Below the pieces are notes generated by a model that saw only the letters and a program-made list of their open reading frames with translations, was not told the origin of the DNA and ran no database searches. Position numbers and translations under genes: made by a program. From Porphyromonadaceae bacterium UBA7087 (GTDB lineage Bacteria > Bacteroidota > Bacteroidia > Bacteroidales > Muribaculaceae), in the NCBI GenBank assembly GCA_002493515.1, contig DKYZ01000061.1:1-37746 (forward strand): a stretch of DNA of 37,746 bases, written 5' to 3'. Within the stretch, counting starts at the first letter, position 1. Every line of letters begins with the position of its first letter. Shown piece after piece: positions 24,384 to 33,200 of the stretch.

Positions 24384-24405
24384 CATCGATTCCCCTGACT
24401 TTTTG
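24373..24405 (+). terminator. Terminator of the sugar operon, stop codon in the loop
   Basis: ggggaatc (24373-24380) pairs with gattcccc (24388-24395); the kinase stop TGA (24381-24383) sits in the 7-nt loop; TGACTTTTT follows. Confidence 0.85.
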
Positions 24406-24432
24406 CAAATGGCCTAAATTTCAGTAACTTTG
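24402..24432 (+). promoter_or_regulatory. Consensus promoter of the first broken ATPase gene
   Basis: TTTG (24402-24405), 19-nt spacer, TAACTTTG (24425-24432), a full match to both boxes, 8 nt before the ATG at 24441. The promoter is intact although the gene behind it is dead. Confidence 0.75.
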
Positions 24433-24440
24433 CAAAAACA

Positions 24441-24610
24441 ATGACTATGGAATACATAAAACGCAATATCGACCGGCACCTCCTCGACTGGAAAAACAGT
24501 CCATCCCAACCTGTCTTGCTCCTGCGTGGAGCAAGACAGGTTGGGAAATAAGAATCCGGATTATCCCGCTCTATGCCCTCGAACGCCTCAACCAATACCT
24601 TCAGCGCTGA
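24441..24610 (+). pseudogene. Remnant of an AAA/DUF4143-type ATPase (internal deletion)
   Basis: The first 36 codons (MTMEYIKRNIDRHLLDWKN...LLLRGARQVGK) are a normal N-terminus of the AAA_14/DUF4143 ATPase family up to the Walker A Lys, then TAA follows at 24549. From 24551 another frame gives IRIIPLYALERLNQYLQR and a stop at 24608, which looks like the C-terminal end of the same family. The simplest reading is one large internal deletion joining both ends out of frame. The junction lies right at the end of a 19-bp perfect palindrome. Confidence 0.75.
24504..24546. repeat. 19-bp perfect palindrome with 5-nt loop
   Basis: tcccaacctgtcttgctcc (24504-24522) and its exact reverse complement (24528-24546) flank TGCGT. 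It covers the Walker A codons of the broken ATPase. On the minus strand a TTTTT run occurs a few bases past the stem, so terminator action on that strand is conceivable. Confidence 0.9.
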
Positions 24611-24656
24611 ACTTACCCATTACACAAACCATTCAACCAAAATCAGACTAACACCA

Positions 24657-24785
24657 TGCCACCGTCTGAGTTTTGAAGCCCATTTCCGATTAGTCACCAT
24701 TCATCCGTGGGTTGACGGCAAGGGACGAACTGCAAGACTGCTGATGAATATAATCCAACGGCAATTAGGACTTGTTCCCGAAATA
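24657..24785 (+). pseudogene. Fragment of a Fic-domain protein
   Basis: One frame reads HRLSFEAHFRLVTIHPWVDG followed by KGRTARLLMNIIQRQLGLVP. This is the Fic active-site motif HxFx(D/E)GN(G/K)R, with His kept but Phe changed to Trp and Asn to Lys, plus the following helix. Fic enzymes transfer AMP or similar groups to hydroxyls of target proteins. Only about 43 residues remain: the N-terminal part is absent and the C-terminal part is replaced by the IS element. It is a relic, not a working gene. Confidence 0.75.
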
Positions 24786-24842
24786 TCCAAATTTTTGGAG
24801 CATCTGAGGGCGAATCTACGTTATGAAACTGATTTTGAGTGG

Positions 24843-26192
24843 CTATTTCAGCAGTCTTCTATCGTTGTCGCCCCTTTCAAGTACGCTCATCTGATGGATG
24901 GCGATTTGGTTGAGCTTGATCAGGCGCTCCCGCAGTGGCATCCCATGTTCAATAAACACCGCATTGAGATTCTCCATGTTGGAGAGGCATATAAGTTCAT
25001 TGACAGAGGCGTAATCCCGGATATTTCCTTTGAGGTCGGGATTGGCTTCTCGCCACTGTTTTGCTGTCATGCCGAACATAGCCACATTCAGCACATCGGC
25101 TTCATTGGCATATATGATACTCGCCTGAGCCTTTGTAATCTCGGCCGGTATGAGATTATGCTTGATGGCATCGGTGTGGATACGATAGTTTATCTTGGAC
25201 AGCTCACGTTTCGCAGACCAGCCGATTAATTTCCAAAGCCTCTCGATGATGTTGAGGTTCGGGGAATACGGAGGCAGGAATATGAGGTCGATTCCGAGTT
25301 CGGTCGCCTTGTCTTTTACTGCCTGACAATGCTGGTAACGCGCGTTGTCAAGGACTATGGAGACAGGGGTGTCACCCGATGCCTGCCTTACCTTTTCCAG
25401 GAAGGCTTTTGTCTGGTCGGCATCAACATGAATCATGGAATGGGACTGTATGATGTCAAGAGAGAACGGATCGACGCATCCGAGAAGATTGAAGCGGTTT
25501 CTTCCTGCTCCGGTCTTGAGGTAAAGAGGCTTCTTACACCACACATGGCAGGTGAATGCCTCCAGTGTGAAATGGACGGCGTCCATGAAATAGAGCTTGC
25601 GTTTACCGTCTTAGGCCTCATCCATAACCGGTTGCAGTGCGGAAACCCATTCGTTCTGTTTCTGTGGACAAGCTCTGCCCGGAATCGGCTGTGTCTTTAT
25701 GAACCGCAAGCCGCAGCGATGCATTATCTCCCTTGTCCATGTCAGGCTGAACACAATGCCGCTGATGTCCCGGATAATATCTGCGGCTTCGGCAGAACTT
25801 CGGGGTGGCTTGGATTCCAGTCTGCTGGAAATCTCGTCCATATGACCCTTCAGCCGACCGGGACGACCCGGAATGGGAGCGACTCTGAGAACGGAATCGA
25901 TTCCTTCGTTGTTATACGAATGAATCATGCTGTCAACGAAGTTGCGGCTGCATCCCGCTATTGCAGCTAAACGCTCGCTACTCAGCTTCGGTTCAGACAT
26001 TTTGGACATAAGGGCACGGCAACGTTTGCGGATTATGCCGGAGGAAGCAGCTTCGCTTTCCTTTTTGAGACGGGCATACGCCTCCTTACTATATTTGACG
26101 ATGAGCAGTGTTGTATAGATAACTTTAAGAATGAGGTTGTTATCTATCAACGGCGTTCGCCGTCTTTTATTGGATATGGAGACGATTCTCAT
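24843..26192 (-). pseudogene. IS630 transposase broken by one in-frame TAA
   Basis: N-terminal part (26192-25614): helix-turn-helix and winged-helix DNA-binding region (KLSSERLAAIAGCSRNFVDS). C-terminal part (25610-24843): DDE nuclease with FMDAVHF (first Asp), IVLDNARYQH (second Asp) and NIIERLWK (Glu). Between them is the codon TAA at 25613-25611, in the same frame as both parts: ...QPVMDEA-stop-DGKRKLYFMDAVHF. No shift of frame is needed, so this is not the usual -1 frameshift of some IS630 members. Either it is a single nonsense change or read-through is used. All three catalytic acids are intact. Confidence 0.85.
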
Positions 26193-26232
26193 TTTGCACA
26201 AATACTTTATGTTTTACCTATAAAATATTCTG

Positions 26233-26261
26233 CAAATGTAGCAAAAAAATCCAACTGCAAA
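26233..26261 (-). promoter_or_regulatory. Promoter of the transposase
   Basis: Minus strand: TTTG (26258-26261), 17-nt spacer, TACATTTG (26233-26240). The leader to ATG 26192 is about 35 nt. Confidence 0.55.
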
Positions 26262-26294
26262 ACAACCGATGCCTATTTCCGCCTCTGCGTGACT

Positions 26295-27854
26295 CTATTC
26301 CACCAGGCTGCTGTCGACCGTGCCGGTGGCTTTGGAGAAGCCGATGCCGAGGCGGTAAAGGCGGCGAACGTCCGTGGCGAACGGCGAGGCGTAATGTTTC
26401 TCCTCTATCTGGCGCATCGCGTCCTCAGCCGTGCCGTTCAGCTTCAGCTCGATGACGTATATATAGTCGCGGGTCTTTACCACTGCGTCTATGAATCCCT
26501 CCGACGTGTTGTACTCCACGTCTATGTCGAGCCCTATCAGCGACAGGATGCAGTAGAACACCGTGTGGTAGTAGTTCTCGTATTTTCCCGCCTTGGCACG
26601 AAGCTTCGACGGTATGCCCGACAGATAGGCCTTCAGCTCTGCCACAAACCGCTCAGGGTCTCCTTTCCGCAGACACTCGCGCAGCTTGCGGGCTGTGGTA
26701 TTGGCATCTTCCCCCTCCGGCATATACAATCCAAGGATATTGCTCAAGATTCCACGCTCTACCTCACGGTTGGGGTAACCAAGTGTATACATCTTCAAAT
26801 CCCTGTCATAAGCCTTGATTGTCAGATAGCCGGTCTGGAAAAACAACGATACCGGATTCTTCTGATACACCGACAGATTGTCAAGGGTCTCCTCCGAGAC
26901 CTGACTTCCGTCCAATCCCTCAAGTCTGTAGTCCGTGTCCCGCAGCATTTTAGTCAGAAGAGTCGGAATCCCTGACGAGTTCCAGTAAGATTTTATCTCC
27001 GACCTGTCAAGCGCGTTAAGGACGCTGTACGGGTTATAGATGTCCAGCATTTTTCTTGAGAAATGGTAGCCGTCATAACTGTGTCTGAGCATATCGTATG
27101 TCTCGGGTATGCTCCAGTCCTCCTCCTCGGCAAGACGGGCTATGCCCGGGTCAAAACATTCGTGGAGCTCTGTCTCGGTTATGCCGCAGATACCGGCATA
27201 ACGGTTGTCTAACGTTATGTCATTCAGATTGTTCAGACCGCTGAATACCGACACCTTGCCAAACTTCGTAACCCCCGTCAGCATACAGAACTGGATATGG
27301 CTCTCCATCGCCTTAAGAACCGAGTAAAACCCGTGGAGCTGGTCGCGGTAATGCTCGAAAAGCTCCGGCTTGTCGATTGCCGCTGACAGGGGACTGTCGT
27401 ATTCGTCGATCAATATCACGACCTTACTGCCATGAGATTCCTCCATAGCCAGTATGACATCCTCGAATCTCTTGGGCAACGTAGGTTTCAATTCCCTGAT
27501 TCCACATTCCTTCTCCCACCGGCTCAATATTGACGAAAGAGCGTTGACGAGGGAATCGCGCTCATTGTATATATCCGCACTCAGATCAAGACGCAAGACG
27601 GGACGTACTTTCCATTCTCCCGGCTGAAGCATGTCGATGGCCAGACCCTTGAAAAGATTCCGCTTACCCTCGAAATAAGCCTTTATCGTGGAGATAAGCA
27701 GACTTTTGCCGAATCGCCGCGGACGACCCAGAAAGTAAAAAACACCGTCACTTACAAGGCGGTGGATATACTCCGTCTTGTCAACGTATACAAAACCTCG
27801 TTCCCTTATCGTCTCGAAATCGGCCTGACTGACCGGATACCTCTGCTCTTCCAT
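26295..27854 (-). CDS. AAA-ATPase-like / PD-(D/E)XK nuclease-like protein, copy A
   Basis: A 519-residue protein of the AAA-ATPase_like plus PD-(D/E)XK_9 (DUF1703) type, common in many copies in gut Bacteroidales. Walker A is GRPRRFGKS (residues 43-51) and Walker B VVILIDEYD (145-153). The C-terminal nuclease-like core has D456 in GFIDAVV, ELK at 469-471 and Q482, the D-ExK-Q set. The function of this family is not established; mobile-element or defence roles are often suggested. It starts 14 nt after copy B on the same strand (ATG 27854; the frame extends to 27863), so the two are one operon. Some stretches are nearly identical in DNA to copy B and others strongly diverged. Confidence 0.9.
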   Translation of the reverse strand: MEEQRYPVSQADFETIRERGFVYVDKTEYIHRLVSDGVFYFLGRPRRFGKSLLISTIKAYFEGKRNLFKGLAIDMLQPGEWKVRPVLRLDLSADIYNERDSLVNALSSILSRWEKECGIRELKPTLPKRFEDVILAMEESHGSKVVILIDEYDSPLSAAIDKPELFEHYRDQLHGFYSVLKAMESHIQFCMLTGVTKFGKVSVFSGLNNLNDITLDNRYAGICGITETELHECFDPGIARLAEEEDWSIPETYDMLRHSYDGYHFSRKMLDIYNPYSVLNALDRSEIKSYWNSSGIPTLLTKMLRDTDYRLEGLDGSQVSEETLDNLSVYQKNPVSLFFQTGYLTIKAYDRDLKMYTLGYPNREVERGILSNILGLYMPEGEDANTTARKLRECLRKGDPERFVAELKAYLSGIPSKLRAKAGKYENYYHTVFYCILSLIGLDIDVEYNTSEGFIDAVVKTRDYIYVIELKLNGTAEDAMRQIEEKHYASPFATDVRRLYRLGIGFSKATGTVDSSLVE

Positions 27855-27868
27855 ATATTTCACATCTA

Positions 27869-29434
27869 TTAAATTGACCTTATCTCATAACTGTCAACGG
27901 TGCCGGTGGCTTTGGAGAAGCCGAGGCCGAGGCGGTAAAGGCGGCGAGCGTCCGTGGCGAACGGCGAGGCATAATGCTTCTCCTCTATCTGGCGCATCGC
28001 GTCCTCAGCCGTGCCGTTCAGCTTCAGCTCGATGACGTATATATAGTCGCGGGTCTTTACCACTGAGTCGATGAATCCCTCCGACGTGTTGTACTCCACA
28101 TCTATGTCGAGCCCTATCAGCGACAGGATGCAGTAGAACACCGTGTGGTAGTAGTTCTCGTATTTCCCTATGCGGCTGCGCAGTTTCGACGGTATGCCCG
28201 ACAGATATGCCCTCAGTTCGGCGACGAACCGATCAGGGTCTCCTTTCCGCAGACACTCGCGCAGCTGAACTGTGCGCGCGTCCGCATCCATGCTCCCCGG
28301 GACATAAAGTCCCAGCACATTGCCGAGGATGCCCTGCTCAACCTCCCGGTTGGGATAACCGAGCGTATACAGCTGGGTATCCTCGTCATACCGTTTTATC
28401 GTCAGGTAGCCGGTCTGGTAAAAGAGCGACACAGCGTCACGCTGGTATACCGACAGGTTGTCAAGCTTCTGTTCCGACACTATACTGCCGTTCAGACCCT
28501 CGATATTGTAGTCCTCCTCCCGAAGCATCTTTGACAGCAGCGTGGGAAGGCCTGACGAACACCAGTATGAGCGAATCCTCGACTCAGCCATGGCCTTAAG
28601 CACGCTGTATGGATTATAGACATCAAGCATGCTTTCCGAGAAATGGTAGCCGTCATAATGGAACTTAAGACGGCGATAAGCCTCATCCTCGCTCCAGCCA
28701 CGTTTGGACGCGAGTTTGCTGACGCCCGGGTTGAGACACCCGTGCAACTCGGACTCCGTTATTCCGCAGACACCGGCATAAACGTCATTGAACGTTATGT
28801 CATCAAGGTTGTTGAGACCGCTGAAGACAGAAACCTTCCCGAACTTGGTCACTCCCGTCAGCATACAGAACTGGATATGGCTCTCCATCGCCTTGAGAAC
28901 AGAGTAGAACCCATGGAGCTGGTCTCGGTAAAGCTCAAAAAGCTCCGGTTTGTCGATTGCCGCTGACAGAGGGCTGTCATATTCGTCTATCAGTATCACA
29001 ACCCTGCTGCCACAAGTTTCCGACACTCTCCTGATTATCTCTGTAAATCGGCCTTCGACTGAATCCTGTCTTTTTTCAATTTTGAAAGAACTTTCCCAAT
29101 CATCAAGATACATCCCGAGGTGGCTTGTCAGACTACCGCCGTCAACGTAGGCCTTACCGCTGAGATTAAGATGAAGCACAGGAAACCGCTTCCATTCTCC
29201 CTGCTGAAGCCTGTCGATGGCCAGACCCTTGAAAAGATTCCGCTTACCCTCGAAATAAGCCTTTATCGTGGAGATAAGCAGACTCTTGCCGAATCGCCGC
29301 GGACGACCCAGAAAGTAAAAAACACCGTCACTTACAAGGCGGTGAATATACCCCGTCTTGTCTACGTATACAAAACCTCGTTCCCTTATCGTCTCAAAAT
29401 CGGCCTGACTGACCGGATATCTCTGCTCTTCCAT
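27869..29434 (-). CDS. AAA-ATPase-like / PD-(D/E)XK nuclease-like protein, copy B
   Basis: A 521-residue paralogue of copy A with the same Walker A (GRPRRFGKS), Walker B (VVILIDEYD) and D-ELK-Q nuclease core (GFIDSVV; VIELKLNG). Residues 1-73, about 146-212 and the last 120 are nearly the same as in copy A; residues 74-145 and about 213-410 differ widely. It is transcribed first, from a -7 box about 30 nt upstream. It ends with TAA and leads directly into copy A. Two intact copies kept in tandem amid dead genes suggest they are either useful or recent. Confidence 0.9.
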   Translation of the reverse strand: MEEQRYPVSQADFETIRERGFVYVDKTGYIHRLVSDGVFYFLGRPRRFGKSLLISTIKAYFEGKRNLFKGLAIDRLQQGEWKRFPVLHLNLSGKAYVDGGSLTSHLGMYLDDWESSFKIEKRQDSVEGRFTEIIRRVSETCGSRVVILIDEYDSPLSAAIDKPELFELYRDQLHGFYSVLKAMESHIQFCMLTGVTKFGKVSVFSGLNNLDDITFNDVYAGVCGITESELHGCLNPGVSKLASKRGWSEDEAYRRLKFHYDGYHFSESMLDVYNPYSVLKAMAESRIRSYWCSSGLPTLLSKMLREEDYNIEGLNGSIVSEQKLDNLSVYQRDAVSLFYQTGYLTIKRYDEDTQLYTLGYPNREVEQGILGNVLGLYVPGSMDADARTVQLRECLRKGDPDRFVAELRAYLSGIPSKLRSRIGKYENYYHTVFYCILSLIGLDIDVEYNTSEGFIDSVVKTRDYIYVIELKLNGTAEDAMRQIEEKHYASPFATDARRLYRLGLGFSKATGTVDSYEIRSI

Positions 29435-29462
29435 ATATTTCCGCCATTTTTGTGTCGTTATG

Positions 29463-29470
29463 CAAAGGTA
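29463..29470 (-). promoter_or_regulatory. -7 box of the tandem ATPase operon
   Basis: Minus strand TACCTTTG, a full match, 29 nt before the copy B ATG. No clear -33 TTTG was found at 19-20 nt. Confidence 0.5.
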
Positions 29471-29596
29471 ACAAATTTTCCCGATATCCAGAAATCCGTG
29501 ATCAAGACATCACCTGTTGCATACCATGATATTCGCTGCCGTCAGACAGTTCGTTTCAAGCGTTTCCCCCTGAAAACAGAGCTGACAATCATTTTT

Positions 29597-29679
29597 TATC
29601 CCCATGAAAATGTGGCTTCGCAACACTTATATCCCCATGAAAATGTATCCAGGTAACATTTTTATCCCCATAAAAATGT
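29597..29679 (+). repeat. Three 17-bp direct repeats at exact 33-bp spacing
   Basis: TATCCCCATGAAAATGT at 29597-29613 and 29630-29646, and TATCCCCATAAAAATGT (one change) at 29663-29679. Starts are 33 bp apart, three helical turns, with unrelated 16-bp spacers. The third copy sits in a perfect 11-bp inverted repeat (taacattttta/taaaaatgtta, 29654-29664 with 29671-29681). They lie directly upstream of the promoter of the second broken ATPase gene, as operator or iteron arrays do. The rest of 29471-29596 has nothing recognisable. Confidence 0.9.
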
Positions 29680-29685
29680 TATAAC

Positions 29686-29717
29686 ATTGTAAAATACAGG
29701 AATTTGGCATATCTTTG
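29686..29717 (+). promoter_or_regulatory. Promoter of the second broken ATPase gene
   Basis: ATTG (29686-29689), 20-nt spacer, TATCTTTG (29710-29717), 20 nt before the ATG at 29738. The -33 box has one mismatch and abuts the repeat array. Confidence 0.65.
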
Positions 29718-29737
29718 CATAAAAATATCCATTGTAT

Positions 29738-30003
29738 ATGGAGAGAGCAATCTATAGAGACCTGCTTGAATGGAAAAACCGACGCGGCAGAAAGCCATTG
29801 GTGCTATACGGGGCAAGACAAGTGGGCAAGACTTATATGATAAAGGAGTTCGGTAATAGAGAGTTTGGCAATATGCTCTGTATGTCAACTGCTATAAGAA
29901 TCCCTCGGCAGAAACCCTTTTCTCGGAGGATAAGGATGTGAAAAGAATCCTTATGGGGCTCTCCGCCCTGTCCACACCCGCACAAAGAATCAAAGGCATG
30001 TAA
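29738..30003 (+). pseudogene. Remnant of an AAA/DUF4143-type ATPase (frameshift and truncation)
   Basis: From ATG 29738: MERAIYRDLLEWKNRRGRK, then PLVLYGARQVGKTYMIKEFG with a good Walker A. Near 29880-29890 the reading shifts. The original frame ends at once, but another gives YVNCYKNPSAETLFSEDKDV and KRILMGLSALS, the expected next part of the family. Two extra bases (ctctGTatgtc) would explain it. After LSALS the match is lost and a stop follows at 30001-30003, so most of the gene, including Walker B, is gone. Same family as the remnant at 24441. Confidence 0.75.
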
Positions 30004-30013
30004 CCTCCATACA

Positions 30014-30102
30014 GCCTGGTATCTGAAACAAAATGTACGGATATTCCCAAAACCGAGTGAGACATATCCGTACATTCTGTTTTCATATCTGGTACCCCAG
30101 GC
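30014..30102. repeat. Long imperfect inverted repeat
   Basis: Core arms aatgtacggatat (30032-30044) and atatccgtacatt (30064-30076) are perfect; outer parts (gcctggtatctgaaac and gttttcatatctggt...ccaggc) still pair with a few bulges, giving arms of about 31-39 nt round a 19-nt loop. No U-tract follows on either strand. The remaining bases of 30004-30146 hold no gene. Confidence 0.7.
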
Positions 30103-30146
30103 CGTTTATTCACATTCATCGGAGAACATGCCCTGCGGGCCTGTTG

Positions 30147-30191
30147 AAAAAAATTCCGGACGAACCCCGGTAGCGGGGTGTTCGTCCGGAA
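30147..30191 (-). terminator. Terminator of the type IX cargo gene
   Basis: ttccggacgaac (30154-30165) pairs with gttcgtccggaa (30180-30191), with further G-C pairs inside. On the minus strand a run of seven T follows (30153-30147). It lies 30 nt past the stop codon. Confidence 0.9.
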
Positions 30192-30220
30192 ACACTCCTG
30201 TCCTTGCAACAGGAACCTGC

Positions 30221-33200
30221 TTATCTTACAACAAATTTCAATACACTATTGCCGCCGTCGCCACTGGCACGGGCTACATAGACTCCGGGACGGAGCCCAC
30301 GCACATCAACGTCACAGACATTCATGGCACCTGCCTCGCCGGAGGCAACCTTCAGGCCGTCTGAGCTGTAGATGCCCAGCACTGCCGCAGCACTGCCGCA
30401 GCGCATTGTCACGACTCCCCGGTCACCGTCATAAGAAATCTCCGGCTCTCCGGCGGCCACAACCTCCGGAACTCCGGTCACATTGGTGTTGACGCGAAGA
30501 TCGTCGATCATCAGACACGTATTTATAAAGGGCTTGCCTATATACTGGATCGCGACATAGACATCCTTGCCGTCATACTCCGAAAGGTCTACACTGACAG
30601 CCTCCCAGCCGTCGAGCGATGCCAGGCGCACGTCTTCTCCAATCACCCTGAAGCTTTCCGGCTCAATATCTGTCTCCGAAACCAGCACCCTGTATGGCTC
30701 AAGGTCTGCCTCCGGACTCTCAAGCAACCGCGTGCGCACATAGAAATCGAACGACGAGGAACTGCCGAGACGAAGCTTGGGCGAAATCATCCATATGTCG
30801 GCCTGCTCCAAGGCGTCGCCCCCCTCCTGGAAGGGACTGAAAACAAACGCCACTCCAAACCTGTCGCCGGAATGAGGCTCGAAGTTCTCAAGAGGAAGCT
30901 CACTCATCGAAGGAACAGTGGATAAGATATTAAACGCCATGAAACCGCATGCGTCGCCCCTGTGGCGATGCTCGTAACGCCAGAACAGAGTGGTGCGCAC
31001 TCCATTGCGGTCTACCGTGGTCCAGCGCGGATTCAGACGGTCGCCCGCCGCGTCGAAGTCATTGCACGCCTCAAAGTCCATCACATAGGGATCAGCCTCC
31101 TCAGATGTGACGATATGTCTTACAAGAGAATCGTTGGAGGGATTGGCATCATCAGCCATGACGGCCTTCAGCTCAAGATCATGCACGCCCGCCCTGCTAA
31201 GGTCAATACCGCTGAAATCAATCAACGCCGACTCATAAGGCTGCAGCGAGAGGCTGCGCGTGGCCACGCGCTCTCCATCCAACAGAAGCTCGACGTCACA
31301 GCCGGCTTCCTCATAGCCATTATTGCGCACCTCGCCTCTTACTGTCTCATCCTGGCTGAAAAGCGCCTCATCCAACGTAGGCTCGTAAATCGACCTGACC
31401 CAGGCATCCTTTGCGTAAACCCTGGAGTCGGGACCGAACTCGGCGCGGATACACAACGCGTACCCGGCACCCTCGACTCTCGTCAGCTCATTTCCTGTAC
31501 GCTCCCAGCATACGGCACTCTCATCCTGCTGGAGCGCGAGACCCATATTGTAACCGGAAAGCTGCTCAACCTCGAAATAATATCTGCCGACACCCAGACG
31601 CATGTCGGGAACATCGAAATCCACGAATCCGCCCGTGCCTCTCTCCCGGCGCTCGCTGTATATGCAGCGTTCTATTCCGTCATCTGCATCGAGAGAATAG
31701 ATGTTGAGCGCAATCTCACCCATGGCATTAGGTGTATCAGGCTCCGTCGGGCAAAGTCCGACAGTCACCGAGGTAAGGTCAGCCTCGCCTCCGATACAGT
31801 AAACATTTCCTATGGCCAGCGGATCGCCGTTATTGCCGGTGCCGTATACGAGCTCCGTTATGTTTTCCGTGGAACGCTGTGTCTCTGTAACCGTTATCCC
31901 CTCTAACGAAAGGATATTGTCTGACGCCAGACCATCCTCCTCATTGGCCAAAACCTCAAACGACAGGCTGAAACGCTCGCCGACTTTTTTGGCCGGAAGC
32001 ATACCGCGGACAGGAATCCTGACAGATTCTCCCGGAGCCACAGCATCGACGGTCTGAGAGACGCCTGTCTCATCCGCATCGACCGACATTCTCACCTTAA
32101 CCCCACTCATAGGCTCCGAACCGCGATTGGCCACCTCTACAATGAACTCATTCTCTGATCCGAGCTGCGTCGAGGGCATGAATAGCGACACCGGGCCGTC
32201 AAAACGCTCTATGGCAAGGTCATGGAGCATTACCTCGGAAATCAGGATCTCATTCAGACGGATGAATGAGCGTGATCCTTCCTCACCCTCGTCGGCTATC
32301 ATGAGGCTGTAATTGCCCGCAGACGGAATCTCGGCGGTGAACTCCACATCCCGAGGCTCATTGTCGACAGCGGCGTCCTCGTATATCCTTACGTAAGACT
32401 CCACATCCTCGCCAGACTTTCCGAGATATATCCCAAGAGCCGACGAATCCCAGCCTGCAGCGACATATGACATCCTCACTCGCACAGGATGCGAGAAACT
32501 TATGCCCCGGCAGAGCAATCCATTCTCCCGACCATGCTTCTGCGCCGAGAAATCAGAGAAATATTCCTCGTAATACCAGCCATCATCTGTCAACGACTGC
32601 CATATATCAACATTTTCCTGCTTTGTAAAACTTGTGTAAACCGGCTTCTCCAATATCGGCTCATAGCATTCGATATCGACTGTGCGTATCTCGTCGATTT
32701 CATCCGACTGAAGTCTCAGCTCGACCGCATACTCACCTGTCTCAGAGAAATCGACAACATCGTCAAGAACGATGTCGGCAGTTTCTCCCGGCTCTATGCG
32801 GACAGTGAAATCCTTCCTGACCGAGATCTCGCTGTTTACAGTGCATTCCAGTGAATAATTCTCAAGAGCTGCAGTCCCGACATTGGTAACGCGCATGCCC
32901 ACCTTCGCATCCGCCGGCAGATCACAGTTGGAATAGGGCACAAGAAGCTTCTCCACACGCACAGCAGGCTTACCCTTGAACTCGCCCTCTCCGACTGTGA
33001 CGTCGCCCACAAACAGATTGTATCCGTTCTGCGACACCGCATGGAGAGCCACGTAATATACTCCGTCGGCCTCCACATCGAAGGTAAGACCCTTTGACAG
33101 CCATTCAAGCGAACAGACGTCATACGTTCCCACAACCCTCATCGATTCGGGATATGGCGTATCGCCCACACACACCTCCACACGCTCCATCTTGGTATCC

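Larger units (their letters stand above)
24790..26265 (-). mobile_element. IS630-type insertion element (boundaries approximate)
   Basis: One transposase frame spans 24843-26192 on the minus strand. Just outside both ends lie related stretches (TTTTTG...CAT.TG) that may be the terminal inverted repeats, 11 of 15 positions matching, but the exact tips were not resolved. IS630 elements insert at TA. The element sits between a Fic fragment and the 3' end of an intact ATPase gene. Confidence 0.7.

Noticed and set aside
24573..25229. A 218-codon plus-strand gene
   Set aside because: Only its first part holds the Fic fragment; from about 24790 it is the antisense of the transposase.
25586..25613. 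Programmed -1 frameshift in the IS630 transposase
   Set aside because: Both halves are in the same frame, 27 bases apart, so no shift is needed; only a stop codon separates them.
24784..26280. Exact terminal inverted repeats and TA duplication of the IS
   Set aside because: Only a partial match (TTTTTG...CAT.TG) was found, so the tips are left approximate.
29597..29679. Short CRISPR-like array
   Set aside because: Repeats are 17 bp and spacers 16 bp, only three units, and no cas gene is near; an operator or iteron reading fits better.
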